A stretch of 64,000 bases of DNA. It comes from Microvelia longipes. Lineage: Eukaryota > Arthropoda > Insecta > Hemiptera > Veliidae. Positions within the stretch are counted from its first letter, which is position 1, and every line of letters starts with the position of its first letter. The notes beneath the pieces are model-generated. The model searched no databases, was not told where the DNA came from, and saw nothing but the letters and a program-made list of their open reading frames with translations. Location: assembly GCA_018340805.1 (NCBI GenBank), contig JACMZG010000008.1, positions 25,377,644 to 25,441,643 on the forward strand. The letters are read 5' to 3'. A program made the position numbers and the translations under genes. This document shows, one piece after another, positions 36,142 to 48,369 of this stretch.

Positions 36142-37750
36142 AATAATTAAGTAACGACACATATTAATAATGAAATGATTAAATAATAAAATATGCTTAG
36201 TAAATAATTATTAAAGAATAACTTATTAAAAGTAAAAAATACGAAGGACTGAAAATAAGACCAGTTTGACTCTTGTAGGAAGATGTGAAGAGGCGGAGGC
36301 CAGGGCAAAGATTTGTGTGACTATGTGACGCTGGAGAATGGTCCTTTCAGCTAGGAGTAATGGACAATCGAAGAGAAGATGATCGACAGTTTGGGGTGAC
36401 GCATCATCGCAGACGCAAATGGAGACTGAACTATGTTGAACCGGTGAAGATAAGCTTGAAATTTTCCGTGTCCGGTTAAAAACTGAGTCAGCCGGTGGTT
36501 GATGTTGACGTGATGAAGAGATATCGATCTTTAACAGTTGGAATAAATCTGCGAGTCAAAAGTCCTGACGACGATCCACGCCAAGCTTCTTCCCATTCCT
36601 GCGTGCTTCAATACGTGCACGGTGCTTCAACTTGGTGTAAGGAAACCTGTCGTATGATAAGGCGAGGTCACTACGTGATGCTTCCTTAGCCAGCTCATCT
36701 GCTTTCTCATTCCCCTCGAGTCCAACGTGAGCTTTGACCCAATTGAAAAATATTCTCAACAGTATCATCAAGCTACGAAGGTGATGTCGGATGTCTTCGA
36801 TGATTGGCTGATGATTGTGCGGATTCTTTAACGTTTCAATGCTTATTTACTATCCGTGTTTATTCTTACTGTACTAGGCCTCTCTGTGTTTAACTAACCA
36901 CTCTAAAACCTTTAGAATAGCTAGCTGTTCAGCTTGATTATTGGAGCATAGATGTGAAAGCTTAAATCCTGATTGAAAGATAGCAACTCCACTTCTATAA
37001 ACGATAAAAGCACATCCTACAGAGTCTTCCGTCTTACTTCCGTCGGTGTAAATCTCAAGATCGCAGACTACATCTTGGTTTTCCTTGATATTCAGCAATA
37101 GGGATGGATGAGCCCAATACTGAACTTTGACAGGCCTGTCAAGATATTCACTGGACAGATCACCTAATATGCCGCCTGATGATGACTTTACTATATCAAC
37201 AGAACCATCTCTCCGCTTGTAGGTATATAGGTGTTATTCCTGCAACGATACACGCCGCATTGTAAGATACGGTTCTGTAACCTTTGATTAAACGAATGGC
37301 GAACAGACGCTGTCTCTTTCAATTAACAGTCTGTTCCTTTTAAGCTTTAAACCATCAAACCATACTGAAACCGCATATAACAGCATAGGCAAAAAGGCAC
37401 CAGTATATATAGTTTTCAAGGCTCCGTATCCAAGACCCCAGTGAACTTTAGCAACTCGAGATAGGGCGTTAACAGTCTGCAGACTTTTTTCACAAACCAT
37501 CTGGATGTGATGACTCCAGCCGAGATCCTGGTAAAGTACACTCCAAGGTATTTTAGCACCTGTACCTGTTTCAAAGATTTGTTTCCTAACGAAACTGAAA
37601 TTTGAGGGATAACATGTCTTCTCTGCTGACGTAGAGAATCTGAGACTTATCTTCGTTGTGTGTGTGTGTGTGTGTGTGTGTATGAGTGCATGTATGTGTG
37701 TCTGTTATCATCGTTGCTCCCTGTGTATTTATGTTTGTATTGTGCAAGAA
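35448..37750 (-). repeat. Family A copy split by a LINE insertion
   Basis: 35448-35584 is family A in reverse orientation up to its (GT)n stretch ('ttgtctgtctgtatgtgtg'). The same element resumes at about 37650 with (GT)n and 'tgttatcatcgttgctccc' to about 37750. The intact copies at 8922 and 47925 show these two parts are normally adjacent. The material between (35585-37649) is the inserted LINE. Confidence 0.75.
35585..37649 (-). mobile_element. 5'-truncated RNase H LINE
   Basis: The 3' end is a long poly-A (poly-T on plus at 35585-35626); a second A-run lies at about 36109-36136. In order on the minus strand: the RT thumb region (SQILYVSRQKRHVIPQ, then LKYLGVYFT at about 37640-37500), a conserved block LKTIYTGAFLPMLLYAVSVW (about 37410), RNase H with LEIYTDGSKTEDSVGCAFIV (about 37040) and NNQAEQLAILKVLEWL, then WVKAHVGLEGNEKADELAKE (about 36740), and a tail with TGHGKFQAYLHRF and HLLFDCPLL-like sequence (about 36460-36330). 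It is broken by frameshifts and stops. The domain order is that of I/R1/LOA-type LINEs; endonuclease and RT palm are missing, so it is dead on arrival. Confidence 0.8.
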
Positions 37751-37866
37751 AATTCAGCAAAGTAAATTTAAATTTCGATTTTATTCTTATTTATTTGGTT
37801 ATAAAAAAAAACACTTGTAAGGTACGAATTAATAAAAACGACTCATTAACAAAAATAAATAAATAT

Positions 37867-37872
37867 TTTATT
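37867..37872 (-). terminator. Polyadenylation signal AATAAA
   Basis: AATAAA on the minus strand, 53 bases after the TGA of the His-rich gene. The same signal in matching 3' UTR sequence occurs at 61449-61454 in the paralogue. Confidence 0.7.
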
Positions 37873-39334
37873 AACAAACACAATAAACTGTCAGCCTTTT
37901 CATATTTTAAGAACTAATAAAATGTCATAATGACTTATTTTTGCTATCTGTTGTTAGCGTTATCTGAGTTATATCAGAATGCTTGGGCTCATCAACTCTT
38001 TCATGCTCGGGATGGTGTCCGTAGGAATGAGCATGATGATGGTGTCCGTAAGGATGAACGTGGTGGTGATGATATTCATTGTGTTGAAGATGGTATGGGT
38101 GGTGGTGGTGCCCGTAACTACTATGATGGTGATGATGTCCGTAAGGATGGTGGTGACTGTGATGACCATGATGGTGTCCATAACCTTTGTGTTCATGATG
38201 TCCGTAGTGATGATGCTGTGGTAAACCGTATTCGTGTTGTGGCGGACCGTATTCGTGATGTGGTGGGCCATATTCGTGTTTAGGAGGCCCGTACTCATGA
38301 TGTGGAGGTCCATATTCGTGTTTAGGTGGCCCATACTCATGATGAGGATGTCCATATTCGTGATGATTATGGTGATGGTCATGATGTCCATGATGATGAT
38401 GATGATGCCCGCAATGACTCTCACTGCCATATCCCTTGTAGCAAGGTGAGTGATGACTATGAGGGTATCCTTTATGCTCCTCATGGTGGTGATGATGCCC
38501 ATATAGTGTCCATGATGGTGATGTCCGTAATGATGATGATGAGGATGGTTTTCAGTATGTTCGTGCTCTTTTACTACAAACAAAATACAACCTTTTTAAA
38601 ACAAAAGTATCAGAATTAAAAGTTTTAGCTTTTAATTTTTATTAATTACGTTTTAGAAAACGTAATTTCTTAACGTAACTAAACGTAATAAAATAATAAT
38701 AATTTTTTTTAATAATAATTTTGCAATAAAATAACTTTGTTTCAAAAAATATAACACGATAAAAGCATTAATATGTGAGCAAGTATCTGCAATTTATTTT
38801 ACTATGTATCATCAGCTACAGGTGCCGACTAACAATTCAAGTTTAGTTAATATTATGCTTTGACTTACCATCATTGTTGGCTGGTGGTTCAGCTACAACC
38901 ACTGTCACTACCCAGCTTACTAAACTTAATATCTGTAAACATAAAATTAGTTTAATGCATATCATTTTTGAATATTTTTTTGCATTTTTCGGCATAAATA
39001 TGTTAACTTGGCACATAAACTGCATTACACTATTCTACTCAGCACTATCCTTCGTTAAACTCAAATTTGGAGTAATAATTTACAATTTATGTATTGTTTT
39101 AGTTTAATTAATTAATTCATAAAGCTGGTTTGATAGTAAAGGTGGTTACTTTACGAGATCTAACATGTTTTTCCCACTCCTGTTTGAATATCAGGTAAAA
39201 AAATCAAGTTTTAATATGATATGCTGTCAATGTTAATGCATTGACAAAAAGTATTTAATAGTTTATTCATTGTGCCTAAATAAATATTTTAATAATTTAG
39301 AATTTTAGCGATTTCTTTAAAAAAAAGGGTTTTA

Positions 39335-39655
39335 TCAACCTAGCAAGTAAAGCCTTTATATACATTATTTTTAATTTCAAACAATCTAACAAGCGAAGTA
39401 TGCTCCTTTCTTATAACGTAGCTCCTAGTGTATTTACGCTAAAGAGTTGAAACTTAGTACAAAAACCAGTCTATAGCTGTTGTTGGGATATTCAGAAATA
39501 TAAAATAGGCGTCATTAACTCGCAATAATGACTCTGCGAAAATTTCGAAAAATCATAAAACACGAAAAATTGATGCGTTCATTTTGAGGTTTGGCAGGCA
39601 TGTAGACATGTATAAGACTCAAATATATGCCAAGATTCATCTCATTATCAGTATA
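39335..39655. repeat. Family G and family A fragments in intron 1
   Basis: 39335-39420 has 'tcaacctagcaagtaaagcc' and 'caagcgaagtatgctcc' (family G type). 39420-39655 is family A in reverse orientation ('tgtatttacgctaaagagtt', 'tgatgcgttcattttga', 'catctcattatcag'). Confidence 0.55.
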
Positions 39656-39889
39656 CTCTCACTGCTGTATACTTGCATGCTCACCTCCCAACAGAATTTC
39701 AATAATAATGATAACAGAAATTATAACTATGAAATAAATTATACAATAAAATCAAATTAACTTAATTTTAAATTAAAATAATTAATTACATTGAAATTTA
39801 ATTATGAACAGATGATATTTTTTTTAGTTCATTTATGTATTGTAATATAACGAAGATTGTTATGTTATAGTTGATTTAATTAGTAAAAT

Positions 39890-40650
39890 TTAGAAGTTAT
39901 TATTCAATGCATGCCTGATTGAAAGATAATTTATTGTTATATTTAATTAATTAATGTATTTATTTTATTCAATATATATTTATACTTCTATTTGTGTATG
40001 TTGGTGTGTTAATTTAATTATAATAATAATTAGTTATTCAAGTTAAGTTTTTTTCAGAACCTTGCGAGCCTATTTAATTCATGCTTGATTTGAATATAAA
40101 TATTGTTATTTTACTTTTATATTCATTTATATTTATTAAAGTTATTGATTATTGTTATAATCATAGAGTAATTATGTAACCATATGTGATTAGTTAATTA
40201 ATTAGTTATTACTTGTTTTTCCTCAAAACCTCTGCATGCTTAATTAACGCATGCTTATTTAATTCATGCTTGATTTGAATATAATATATTGTTATATTAC
40301 TTTTATATCATTTATATTTATTAAGTTATTGATTATTGTTATATAGAGTATTGTAACCAATATGTGATTAGTTAATTTAATTAGTTAAGCTTACTTGTTT
40401 TTTCCTCAAAACCTCTGCATGCTTAATTAATGCATGCTTAATGCATGCTTATTTAATTCATGCTTGATTTGAATATAATATATTGTTATATTTACTTTAT
40501 ATTCATTTATATTTTTAAAGTTATTGATTATTGTTATAATCATAGGTAATATTGTAACCAATATGTGATTAGTTAATTTAATTAGTTAAGCTTACTTGTT
40601 TTTTCCTCAAAACCTCTGCATGCCTTAATTAATGCATGCTTAATTTAAAT
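39890..40650. repeat. Satellite-like tandem repeat, about 190 bp period, in intron 1
   Basis: Units begin 'gttattgattattgttat' at 40141, 40325 and 40520 (spacing 184 and 195). Each contains 'atgtgattagttaatt', 'tcctcaaaacctctgcatgc' and 'catgcttatttaattcatgc'. A diverged partial unit precedes them from about 39890. It sits in the long first intron of the frameshifted His-rich gene. Confidence 0.8.
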
Positions 40651-41680
40651 AATTATTGTGAAATATTTAAATAAGTTAATTAAAAAATTATTTATTGTTA
40701 AAATTTAATGCTATAAAAGTTCTTAGGGACAATGGTTAAAATGATTGAAAAATGTTATCTCATCACACATCCACACCATAGGCTGATTTGAAAAAGTGAA
40801 ATGAAAAATAATGTATCAATTTAAAATACTTTAAAGCTCAATGAATGGATTACTTTACTTTAATATCTCTGTAACAAAATAATTTCAAAAATGTGAAGTT
40901 AAATTCCTAAGTTGTTAAATTATAAATACCTCAACATTGCAATACAACAATAATATTATATAATCTGATTATAGTAACAGCACCAACTTCGTCTTTCAAC
41001 ATATAAGCTTTAATTACTCTAAGCAGAGGCGGCTTTCGGCTCTAGTGCTATCTACAGTGCCGGTTAGATGACTATAGAGACTCATAAAAAATCAGGACAT
41101 TGAAAGACTTAGTAACAACCACTACTGTCAGTGTCATAAGTACTGAAAGAAAGAATAAAAAAAGTTCATATGTGAAAGGACGAAATAAGTATAATTAACT
41201 ATTGTAGAATATTTAAAGTACACTGCGCTTAGTAAAGTTAATTCTTATTATGTCTTAGTGCTAGTTAATTATTAGAAAGAATAATACTAAAATTTAGCAC
41301 ATACTAATTGAAATTCTAACGAAAAATTAATTTAAAATATTTTAGGCCATGAGGAAAAATTTTTAAGCCTGTTATTTGATAAATGACTTTGATAAATTGA
41401 ACTAATTAACCAACAAAATAAGCTAAAATAAATATCATATTTAAAGTAATAGTATTCTGAAGTTAAAAGCGTAAGTCATTATTTACAAAGTTTTATATTA
41501 TTATAAAACAAAATATGCAAAAATAAGCTCTTAATGGAATAATTTTTAATAAATTAATTATAAAACATTTTTACCTGAATATTAGTAATCATGACTGATA
41601 ACTAATTGAATAAAAACTAAGTTAAACTATTAAAGAAGAGCTGAGGATGATACTAATACTCACAGGATCAGATGATAAGC

Positions 41681-41688
41681 CTTATATA
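41681..41688 (-). promoter_or_regulatory. TATA box of the His-rich gene
   Basis: TATATAAG on the minus strand, about 90 bases upstream of the MITNIQ start codon. An initiator is less clear than for the glycine-rich gene. Confidence 0.55.
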
Positions 41689-41759
41689 CTTATTTTATGA
41701 GGGTATCCTCCCACTAATTATTAATAATGATAAATTTTTAATTCCATAATAAAAAAATA

Positions 41760-42275
41760 CGTAATGTAAATAATATGATATCACAATGCTAAAAAAAGAG
41801 TTACTTCCAAATAATACAAAGATATGATGCACACGCAAAATAATTCTGGTGCACAGGCATATTTCTGGCCTTCGTATAAGGTTTACGTGCTTAATAATCC
41901 ATTGCTTGCATAGGTTTCCGATTTATGCTTTATAAATGAATAGTAGTTATATGTCCAGCTTAGTCTTGCCGCTAAGGTGGTTAACTTAATTTCATCTTAA
42001 CTCTAGAGATTATACATATAATTCGGATATGCTTATGTCGGATCAAGATCAAACACAGTTTTTGACTCCTTCTAATATATAATTAGTATAAGTTTTAGGT
42101 TTTCTTTTAAGTTTTAAGCATTTTAAAAAAAATTCTGTCAGCAAACCGGGTTAATGAGGTCCGTCACAACAACCTGTTTCATTACGGTTTGTATCTTTCT
42201 TAAGGTTATTTTTCTACCAAGTTTGTATATACATATACCCATACATATATATCCTTATATATATTATATATATAT

Positions 42276-42345
<70 letters not shown>

Positions 42346-43044
42346 TAAATATTGATTATACTAACTTGAAACCTCTTTTTTGTGGCGTTGGTAAGGTTAT
42401 GAAACTATTGGTCTTCGTACTGTCAGCCTAAAATAACATATTCAAATTAATTTAAGTCTCTATTGAAGTTTGTTCGGTAATGTAGTTATTCTGATTTAAA
42501 GTTGATTCGAACTTTTTGGATACTATTTTTACATAGGGATTTAAGTCAGGGACTTTGAACATGATACTGAATTAGATTTGTGATTCTGATCCAATATCTA
42601 CTTTCTATTGGGTCATTCCTCAATTTTAATAAAATATGGCTGACAGGTAGGCACAATATAAGGAAGAAAGATTCTTATTTATGGCACATTTGGTGCAGCC
42701 ATATTGCCGCAGTAGTGTGGTGAATTTTCCAAAAATTTTGATTTTTCAAAATTTCTTTATTGTTGAAGAATCAAATTACGCGTTGGCGCGTAGCCGCTGT
42801 CAACGCGCTTTGTATCAGCGTTTTGTAAGCGCGTTGGCGGCGGGTACTCGGTTCCCGTCAGTCTGCTATAAACCTCTAGACAGAACTGCAACCACTGTCT
42901 CCTGACTCTTTTCTTCGCTGCTCGCCGGTTGTTATTTTAGCGAATTTCCTATGGAAATTCGCCTAATGGGATAGGCATCATGGTGGAATTCGAACCTCGG
43001 ACCACGACACAAATCCGTTTCAGAGGTCCCTAATGACGAAAAAT
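41760..43044. other. Gene-free stretch with repeat fragments
   Basis: 41860-41945 resembles 5500-5600. A TA array is at about 42255-42350. 42780-42930 is unusually rich in GCG/CGC ('gcgttggcgcgtagccgc'). 42985-42996 on the minus strand is GGTTCGAATTCC, a good RNA polymerase III B box, so a tRNA-derived SINE in minus orientation is possible. No A box is clear. Confidence 0.4.
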
Positions 43045-43253
<209 letters not shown>

Positions 43254-43264
43254 AACTAAGTCTC

Positions 43265-45503
43265 TCTAACTTATCGTTAGAGATAAAGATAACAATATGG
43301 AAAATCGGAAAGTTAGAGAAGTTCATACTTGGGTGTAGAAATAAGTTGACAGACTCGGTCCCAGCAGCTGTGGTCGAGAATTTCGCTGACAGCCTGTTAT
43401 TTATCAGGGACAAACATTTTACAAAGAGTCTGGCAGGTTTAGATAGAAAGTATGAGAATGCTTCTGACCTGTCATCGTTCCTACGGAAGGGGATATCGAG
43501 TGGGTCAATAACTGTTTTGTAAACCGCACAGACATTGACATCCCTTACACGGTTAAGAGTTTTTTGGCTAAAGGGGAAAAATTTAGTCTTCCTCTGAGTA
43601 AAGAACACTTCCAGCAGTGGATATTGTAACTGATCTGGAATTTGTTTTGAGAGACACATAACTGACGATGAGGACAAGAAAAATGCAGTACGTAGTTTGT
43701 GTGCTAATAAGTTGACTAATTTTTATAGCAAATTAAAAAACCCCGGAAGTAGACTGATGGAAAATACATTCAAGAAGGAGTATAAAACAACAAGGAAGTT
43801 TTTGGATGAGAATGAACATATTGTAATTGTTAGATCTGATAAAGGGAATAAAACCGTAGCAATGAAGAAGGATATGTACGATAGAAAAATGAATGAACTC
43901 GTCGACGATGTATCTACGTACCGAAAATACGGGAGAGACCCCACTTCCACTAATCAGATAAAATCAAACAACTTTTTTACAAACCTAATGGAAGATGGTT
44001 ACATCTCTATCTCCTTTGGAAAGAGTCGCTTACTTACTAACGCGGTAGCTCCACGGTTATATGGGGTTCTAAAGATCCACAAAAATAAACCTCTTTCTGA
44101 GGGTGATGATATGAGGCCTATTGTTTGCTGCATTTTAAGTCCCACATACAATCTGGGAAAGTTCATGGGAGATATTCTTGGCTGTATCTGTGAGTCACAT
44201 CAATATGAGGTGAAAAATTCCTTTGACTTTAAGACATCGCTTCACGATTTTGTAGTTCCTCCAGACTACATATTAGTATCTTTTGATGTAGTGGCTCTAT
44301 TTACGAATATCCCTCATGACTTGGTATTAGCAATTGTTTCAACTCGTTGGGAGGAAATTAGTGCTCATACTGAAATGCCAAAAGATAGGTTTTTGGAGAT
44401 TTTGAGTTTTTTACTTTCTTCCGGTTATTTTCTTTTCATGGTCAAATTTATAAACAATTGTTCGGTGTGCAAATGGGGTCTCCCTTAGCGCCTTCATTAG
44501 CTAGATTAGTGATGAATTATGTTATCTCTTATACTGTAGCCCAATTTGAATACATATTATATCTTAAGGCTTATGTTGATGACACATTTGCAATTATACC
44601 TAAAATAAAAGTGGAAGAGGTGGTAAATAAATTAAATAGTTTCCATCCTAGATTAACTTTTACTTATGAAATAGAGAATGATGTTGGTGAGATACCATTT
44701 CTAGACACCAAAGTTTGTCGAGGAGAGGAAAATCAATTGTTATTTGATTGGTATCAAAAACCATGTTGTTCTGGTAGAATTCTTGGGTTTGACTCTTACC
44801 ACCCTTTTCACCAAAGGTAAACTGTGTAACAAATTTAATGAATAAAGTTATCACTATCAGTAGCAACAATTTTGTCAACAAAAACAAAGACTTAGTAAAA
44901 GATATGTTAGTTAAGAATAAGTATCCAGTCGGTTTAGTAAATTCTTTATGGGATAAGTCTCTTGCTAGGGTTAATGACGTAGGTAACGGTGAAGAAAGAA
45001 TTGAGGTTGCTGACAATAGTGTCAAGTTGTATTGTAAATTACCCTATGTCAGAGGTCTTAGTGAGGACCTAGGCAAAATATTAAAAAGGGAAATTGGAGT
45101 AACTTCTGCTTTTTATTCCAAAAACAAAATCAGATCCTTATACACTTTCTTCAAGGACGAGGTTCCCTTACCCTTAAAATCTAATTTTATTTATAAACTT
45201 GACTGCTCTAACTGTGATTCTTGCTACATTGGACTATGTACTCAATATCACCGCAAAAGAGTGTATCAGCATAAATATTCAGTTGATCAAGATTTAGGTA
45301 CTACTGCTCTAGCCATCCATTCTGTCAGATTAAACCACAATTTTGACTATAACAACATGCAAATTTTGCGTTTTGATCCTAATGCTGAACGCCTAAAGTG
45401 GTTAGAAATGTTATATGTTAAAAAGACAAGAAATACTTGTAATTTCAGAACTGACATAAATGGATGTCTAGGGACGTACAACCATATCATAAAACCAGTT
45501 TAG
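43265..45503 (+). pseudogene. Penelope-like polyprotein (RT + GIY-YIG), broken
   Basis: The N-terminal part (43265-43690) is split by frameshifts and a stop but reads FVNRTDIDIPYTVKSFLAKG. From 43697: IVIVRSDKGNKTVAMKKDMY, then PRLYGVLKIHKNKP and SFDVVALFTNIPHDLV (RT fingers/palm). A one-base shift in a T-rich stretch near 44431 moves the frame; MGSPLAPSLARLVMNY and the catalytic YVDD (YVDDTFAII, about 44573) follow, then EIPFLDTKV. A one-base loss near 44813 shifts again into the last part (to 45503). That part holds the GIY-YIG domain: FIYKLDCSNCDSCYIGLC at about 45185, then RKRVYQHK, and WLEMLYVKK near the end. Apart from these breaks it is nearly full length, so inactivation looks recent. 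It would reverse-transcribe and nick DNA if intact. Confidence 0.85.
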
Positions 45504-45510
45504 CTATATT

Positions 45511-45599
<89 letters not shown>

Positions 45600-46572
45600 T
45601 TTTTTTTCTTCTTTTTCTATTTAATATTATATTTTGTATTGTTACTCTTACCTATTCTTTTATTATTATTTTTTGAGAGGTAGAGTGCAGTTTAGTTTTC
45701 AAAAAAGGCCAAGGTTGTGGCGAGCCTTGGTGTGACACTTTTTGAAAAATTGATTGGGGTTAGGTTTTTGGGTTTTCTTTGATTTTTGGTTTTTCTTGCT
45801 TGGGTATCCTAAGGGGCCAGAGATGTGGCGATCTTTGGTGTGACACCTTAGTTTAAGTTGGAAGTTAGCTTGTTGGTTTTGCTATTTGATATGAGGGATT
45901 GTTTTTAGGAGGTTAGGGTAAGTGACTTACCTTAATGTGGCATCTTGAAAATATAGTTGGGTATGACATGTTAGTTTTTAAGGGGACTAAAGTTAGTGGC
46001 AGATCTTTAGGGTGGCACCTTTTAAATTATTTAGATGGCATTGACATTGTTTTATTTTTATTTTTATCTTTTTACATTTTTTATATATATAACTTAATTA
46101 TTCATTTATAAATTATTCACTTATTATTTTATCTTTGGTTTTCTTCCTTTTGTAATTTCTTTTCTCATTTATTTTTGGGGAGGTTCAGATCTTCTTTTAG
46201 GTGTTGTGTTGATCCACAGCCTTCTTGATTTTACCTTGAGCCTCTTCCTCATTTAGAAGTTCATTCTTGATTTAGACTTGGTCTGATGCACTTCTCTAAT
46301 TTTACCTTCTTTTATCTCTTGATTTTAAATGTTTTAACCTTTGATTTTAATTTTTTAATATTTTAACTCTGCTTAAGTGTAATTCTGTTTTTTAAATTTA
46401 TATATAAGTTACCTTATGCTTAAGGCGAAAACTGTGTTTTTATTCCGTAAGTTTTAAGCTTTATAATTTGTATTTGTATTTTTATCTCTTTAATTTCAGT
46501 TTTATTTTTAATGATGTATTTAGTTTAAGTTTTAAGATTGGGTTTTTAAGAATATTTTATTGTATTGTAGGG

Positions 46573-46612
46573 CCCTGATGAAGAACTGTAGTTTCGAAAC
46601 GTTGGCTAAGTG
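46573..46612 (+). ncRNA. Hammerhead-ribozyme-like motif of the Penelope-like element
   Basis: CTGATGA (46575-46581) and GAAAC (46596-46600) are spaced by a small stem (GAAC...GTTT) and followed by GTTGGCTAAG. CUGANGA and GAAA are the conserved hammerhead core halves, and hammerhead motifs are known from Penelope-like elements of many animals. Stem III would be very short, and one closing pair of stem II is mismatched, so activity is uncertain. Confidence 0.4.
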
Positions 46613-46674
46613 AATAAATATATGGTTTTCAAGTAAAGCTGTGTTATTATTCTAACCTCATCCCGAGATTGGTG

Positions 46675-46990
<316 letters not shown>

Positions 46991-47379
46991 GAAAAGGTCA
47001 ATATTTATGTTTTTTGAGACGCTGAATCGAATGAAACCGGTCCGAAGTCAATACGACCACTCTAAGTGACCTAAAAATCGAAAAAATCATTGTAAATTAC
47101 CGAAAACCAAAATTTAGGTCGATAAAAAATAAATGGGGGAGTAGGGTGTCGTTTTCTATGTAATTTTGGGCGCTGAATCGAATGAAACCAGTCCGAAGAC
47201 GATACGACCACTTTAAAGTTACCAAAAAGTCGAAAAAAACCACAAACATTATAGAAAACCAAAATACGGTCGTTAAAAATTTAAATTTCGAGTAGGGTGT
47301 CGTTTTCAATGTTTTTTTGGGCCTCTGAGTTGAATGCCAGTGGTCCGGAGTAAATACGACCACTCAAACGCTGGGTACT

Positions 47380-47770
47380 TGGGTTCACATCCTGGAAGGG
47401 TCGATAATTTTTTATCGTTTTTTTTACTTAATATAAGTTTACTATTAAGTCAATAAGTTACAACTAGAAAAATAATTTTGGCGCGGTGGTCCGCATGTCG
47501 GGCGAATTTCCTTTGGATGCGAAAACTCAAACCTAGAGTACCTGTGTTCAAATCCTAGTAGGGACAATAATTGTTTATCGTTTTTTTACCTATATAAGTT
47601 TACAACTAGAAAATAATTCTGGCGCGGTGGTCCGCATGTCGAGCGAATTTCCTTTGGATGCGTGTTTCCGTGCTTTTACATTATATAAATTTACAACTAC
47701 TAAATAAATAATTCCGGCGCCGTGGTCCGCTGTCGGGCGAATTTCATTTAGAATGCGTGTTCTAAATCAC
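47380..47770 (+). repeat. Tandem tRNA-SINE-like units
   Basis: Three units start near 47461, 47602 and 47690, each with 'ggcgcggtggtccgcatgtc' or a close form followed by 'gggcgaatttcctttgga'. The first two 'aatcctagtagggac'/'acatcctggaagggtcg' segments contain B-box-like GGTTCACATCC and GTTCAAATCC. This looks like a tRNA-derived SINE in tandem; pol III use is not shown. Confidence 0.5.
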
Positions 47771-47924
47771 CGCGCCAGAATTTTTTATATTTTTTATTGC
47801 TTCTGTATTAATATCTATTCTTTGGTGCAGAAAAAGAATGCAAGTGCCGTGAACTTATTATCACACAAAATTAAAATAGTCAAACGACTTGACCAACCTT
47901 TGAATGATGCAGAGACCTGGAAGG

Positions 47925-48245
47925 CATCTGAAACCAGGATGTCACCGGAATTATCCGTTTCAGGTGTTTTAAGGCCTTCTATGTGGTTTTCACAAAGTTG
48001 TCTATTTGTATGTATTGTGTGTGTGTGTCTGTTTATCATCGTTGCTCCGAGTGTATTTATGCTAGAAAGTTAAAACTTTGTATACAAATTAGTTTATAAG
48101 TGTAGTTGCGCTTTATTCAAACAAATAATGTTTTTATGACGTCTCTAACCCGCTATAATGACTCAACGAAAATGCGAAATATCTTAACAAGCGGAAAAAT
48201 GATGCGATCAGATTGAGATTTGGCTCGCATGTTTAGGTTTTGTTT
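47925..48245 (-). repeat. Family A copy, truncated
   Basis: It has 'ccaggatgtcaccggaatta', 'aaagttgtctatttgtatg', (GT)n, 'tatcatcgttgctccgag' and 'tgatgcgatcagattgag', as in 8922-9986. Confidence 0.7.
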
Positions 48246-48369
48246 GTTTTGAACACCTTTTATGTTTTTAGCAATACAATTATGCAGGTATAAAAAATAT
48301 AAATCTAGAATTAAGTTACTATTGAACGATAATTTGTAATCGCTTTTTTATTATTGATGATTGGGGTTG

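Larger units (their letters stand above)
37925..41592 (-). pseudogene. Histidine-rich secreted protein gene, frameshifted copy (three exons)
   Basis: Exon 1 (41575-41592) encodes MITNIQ, then the donor GTAAAA. Exon 2 (38869-38932) encodes ILSLVSWVVTVVVAEPPANND plus one base. Exon 3 (37925-38573) starts by completing a Val codon and reads KEHEHTENHPHHHHYGHHHH. Splice sites are canonical (acceptors GTTTACAG and TTTGTAG, donor GTAAGT), and the signal peptide MITNIQILSLVSWVVTVVVA spans exons 1 and 2. Compared with the copy at 61.5 kb, exon 3 has two extra bases within 38501-38505, which shift the frame after about 22 residues of the exon. The shifted frame stays open to 37969 and encodes an Ile/Thr/Met-rich sequence. 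Beyond the insertion the His-rich frame is still fully open to TGA at 37925-37927; without the insertion the protein would have 242 residues. It carries seven EYGPP-type repeats. This is either a recent pseudogene or a sequence error. Metal binding or a cuticle role would be inferred from composition only. Confidence 0.8.
43254..46620 (+). mobile_element. Penelope-like retroelement
   Basis: The coding region is at 43265-45503. A 3' non-coding region of about 1.1 kb follows, starting with a (TA)n array (about 45512-45597) and ending near a hammerhead-like motif (46573-46612) and 'aataaa'. The order RT then C-terminal GIY-YIG endonuclease is diagnostic of Penelope-like elements. 5' and 3' limits are estimates; I did not find a terminal duplication. 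Confidence 0.8.

Noticed and set aside
37930..38619. Plus-strand frames opposite the His-rich exon (DDG-rich and Met/Val-rich)
   Set aside because: They are complements of CAT/CAC-rich coding sequence. The same frames appear opposite the intact paralogue at 61.5-62.1 kb, with no splice or promoter context of their own.
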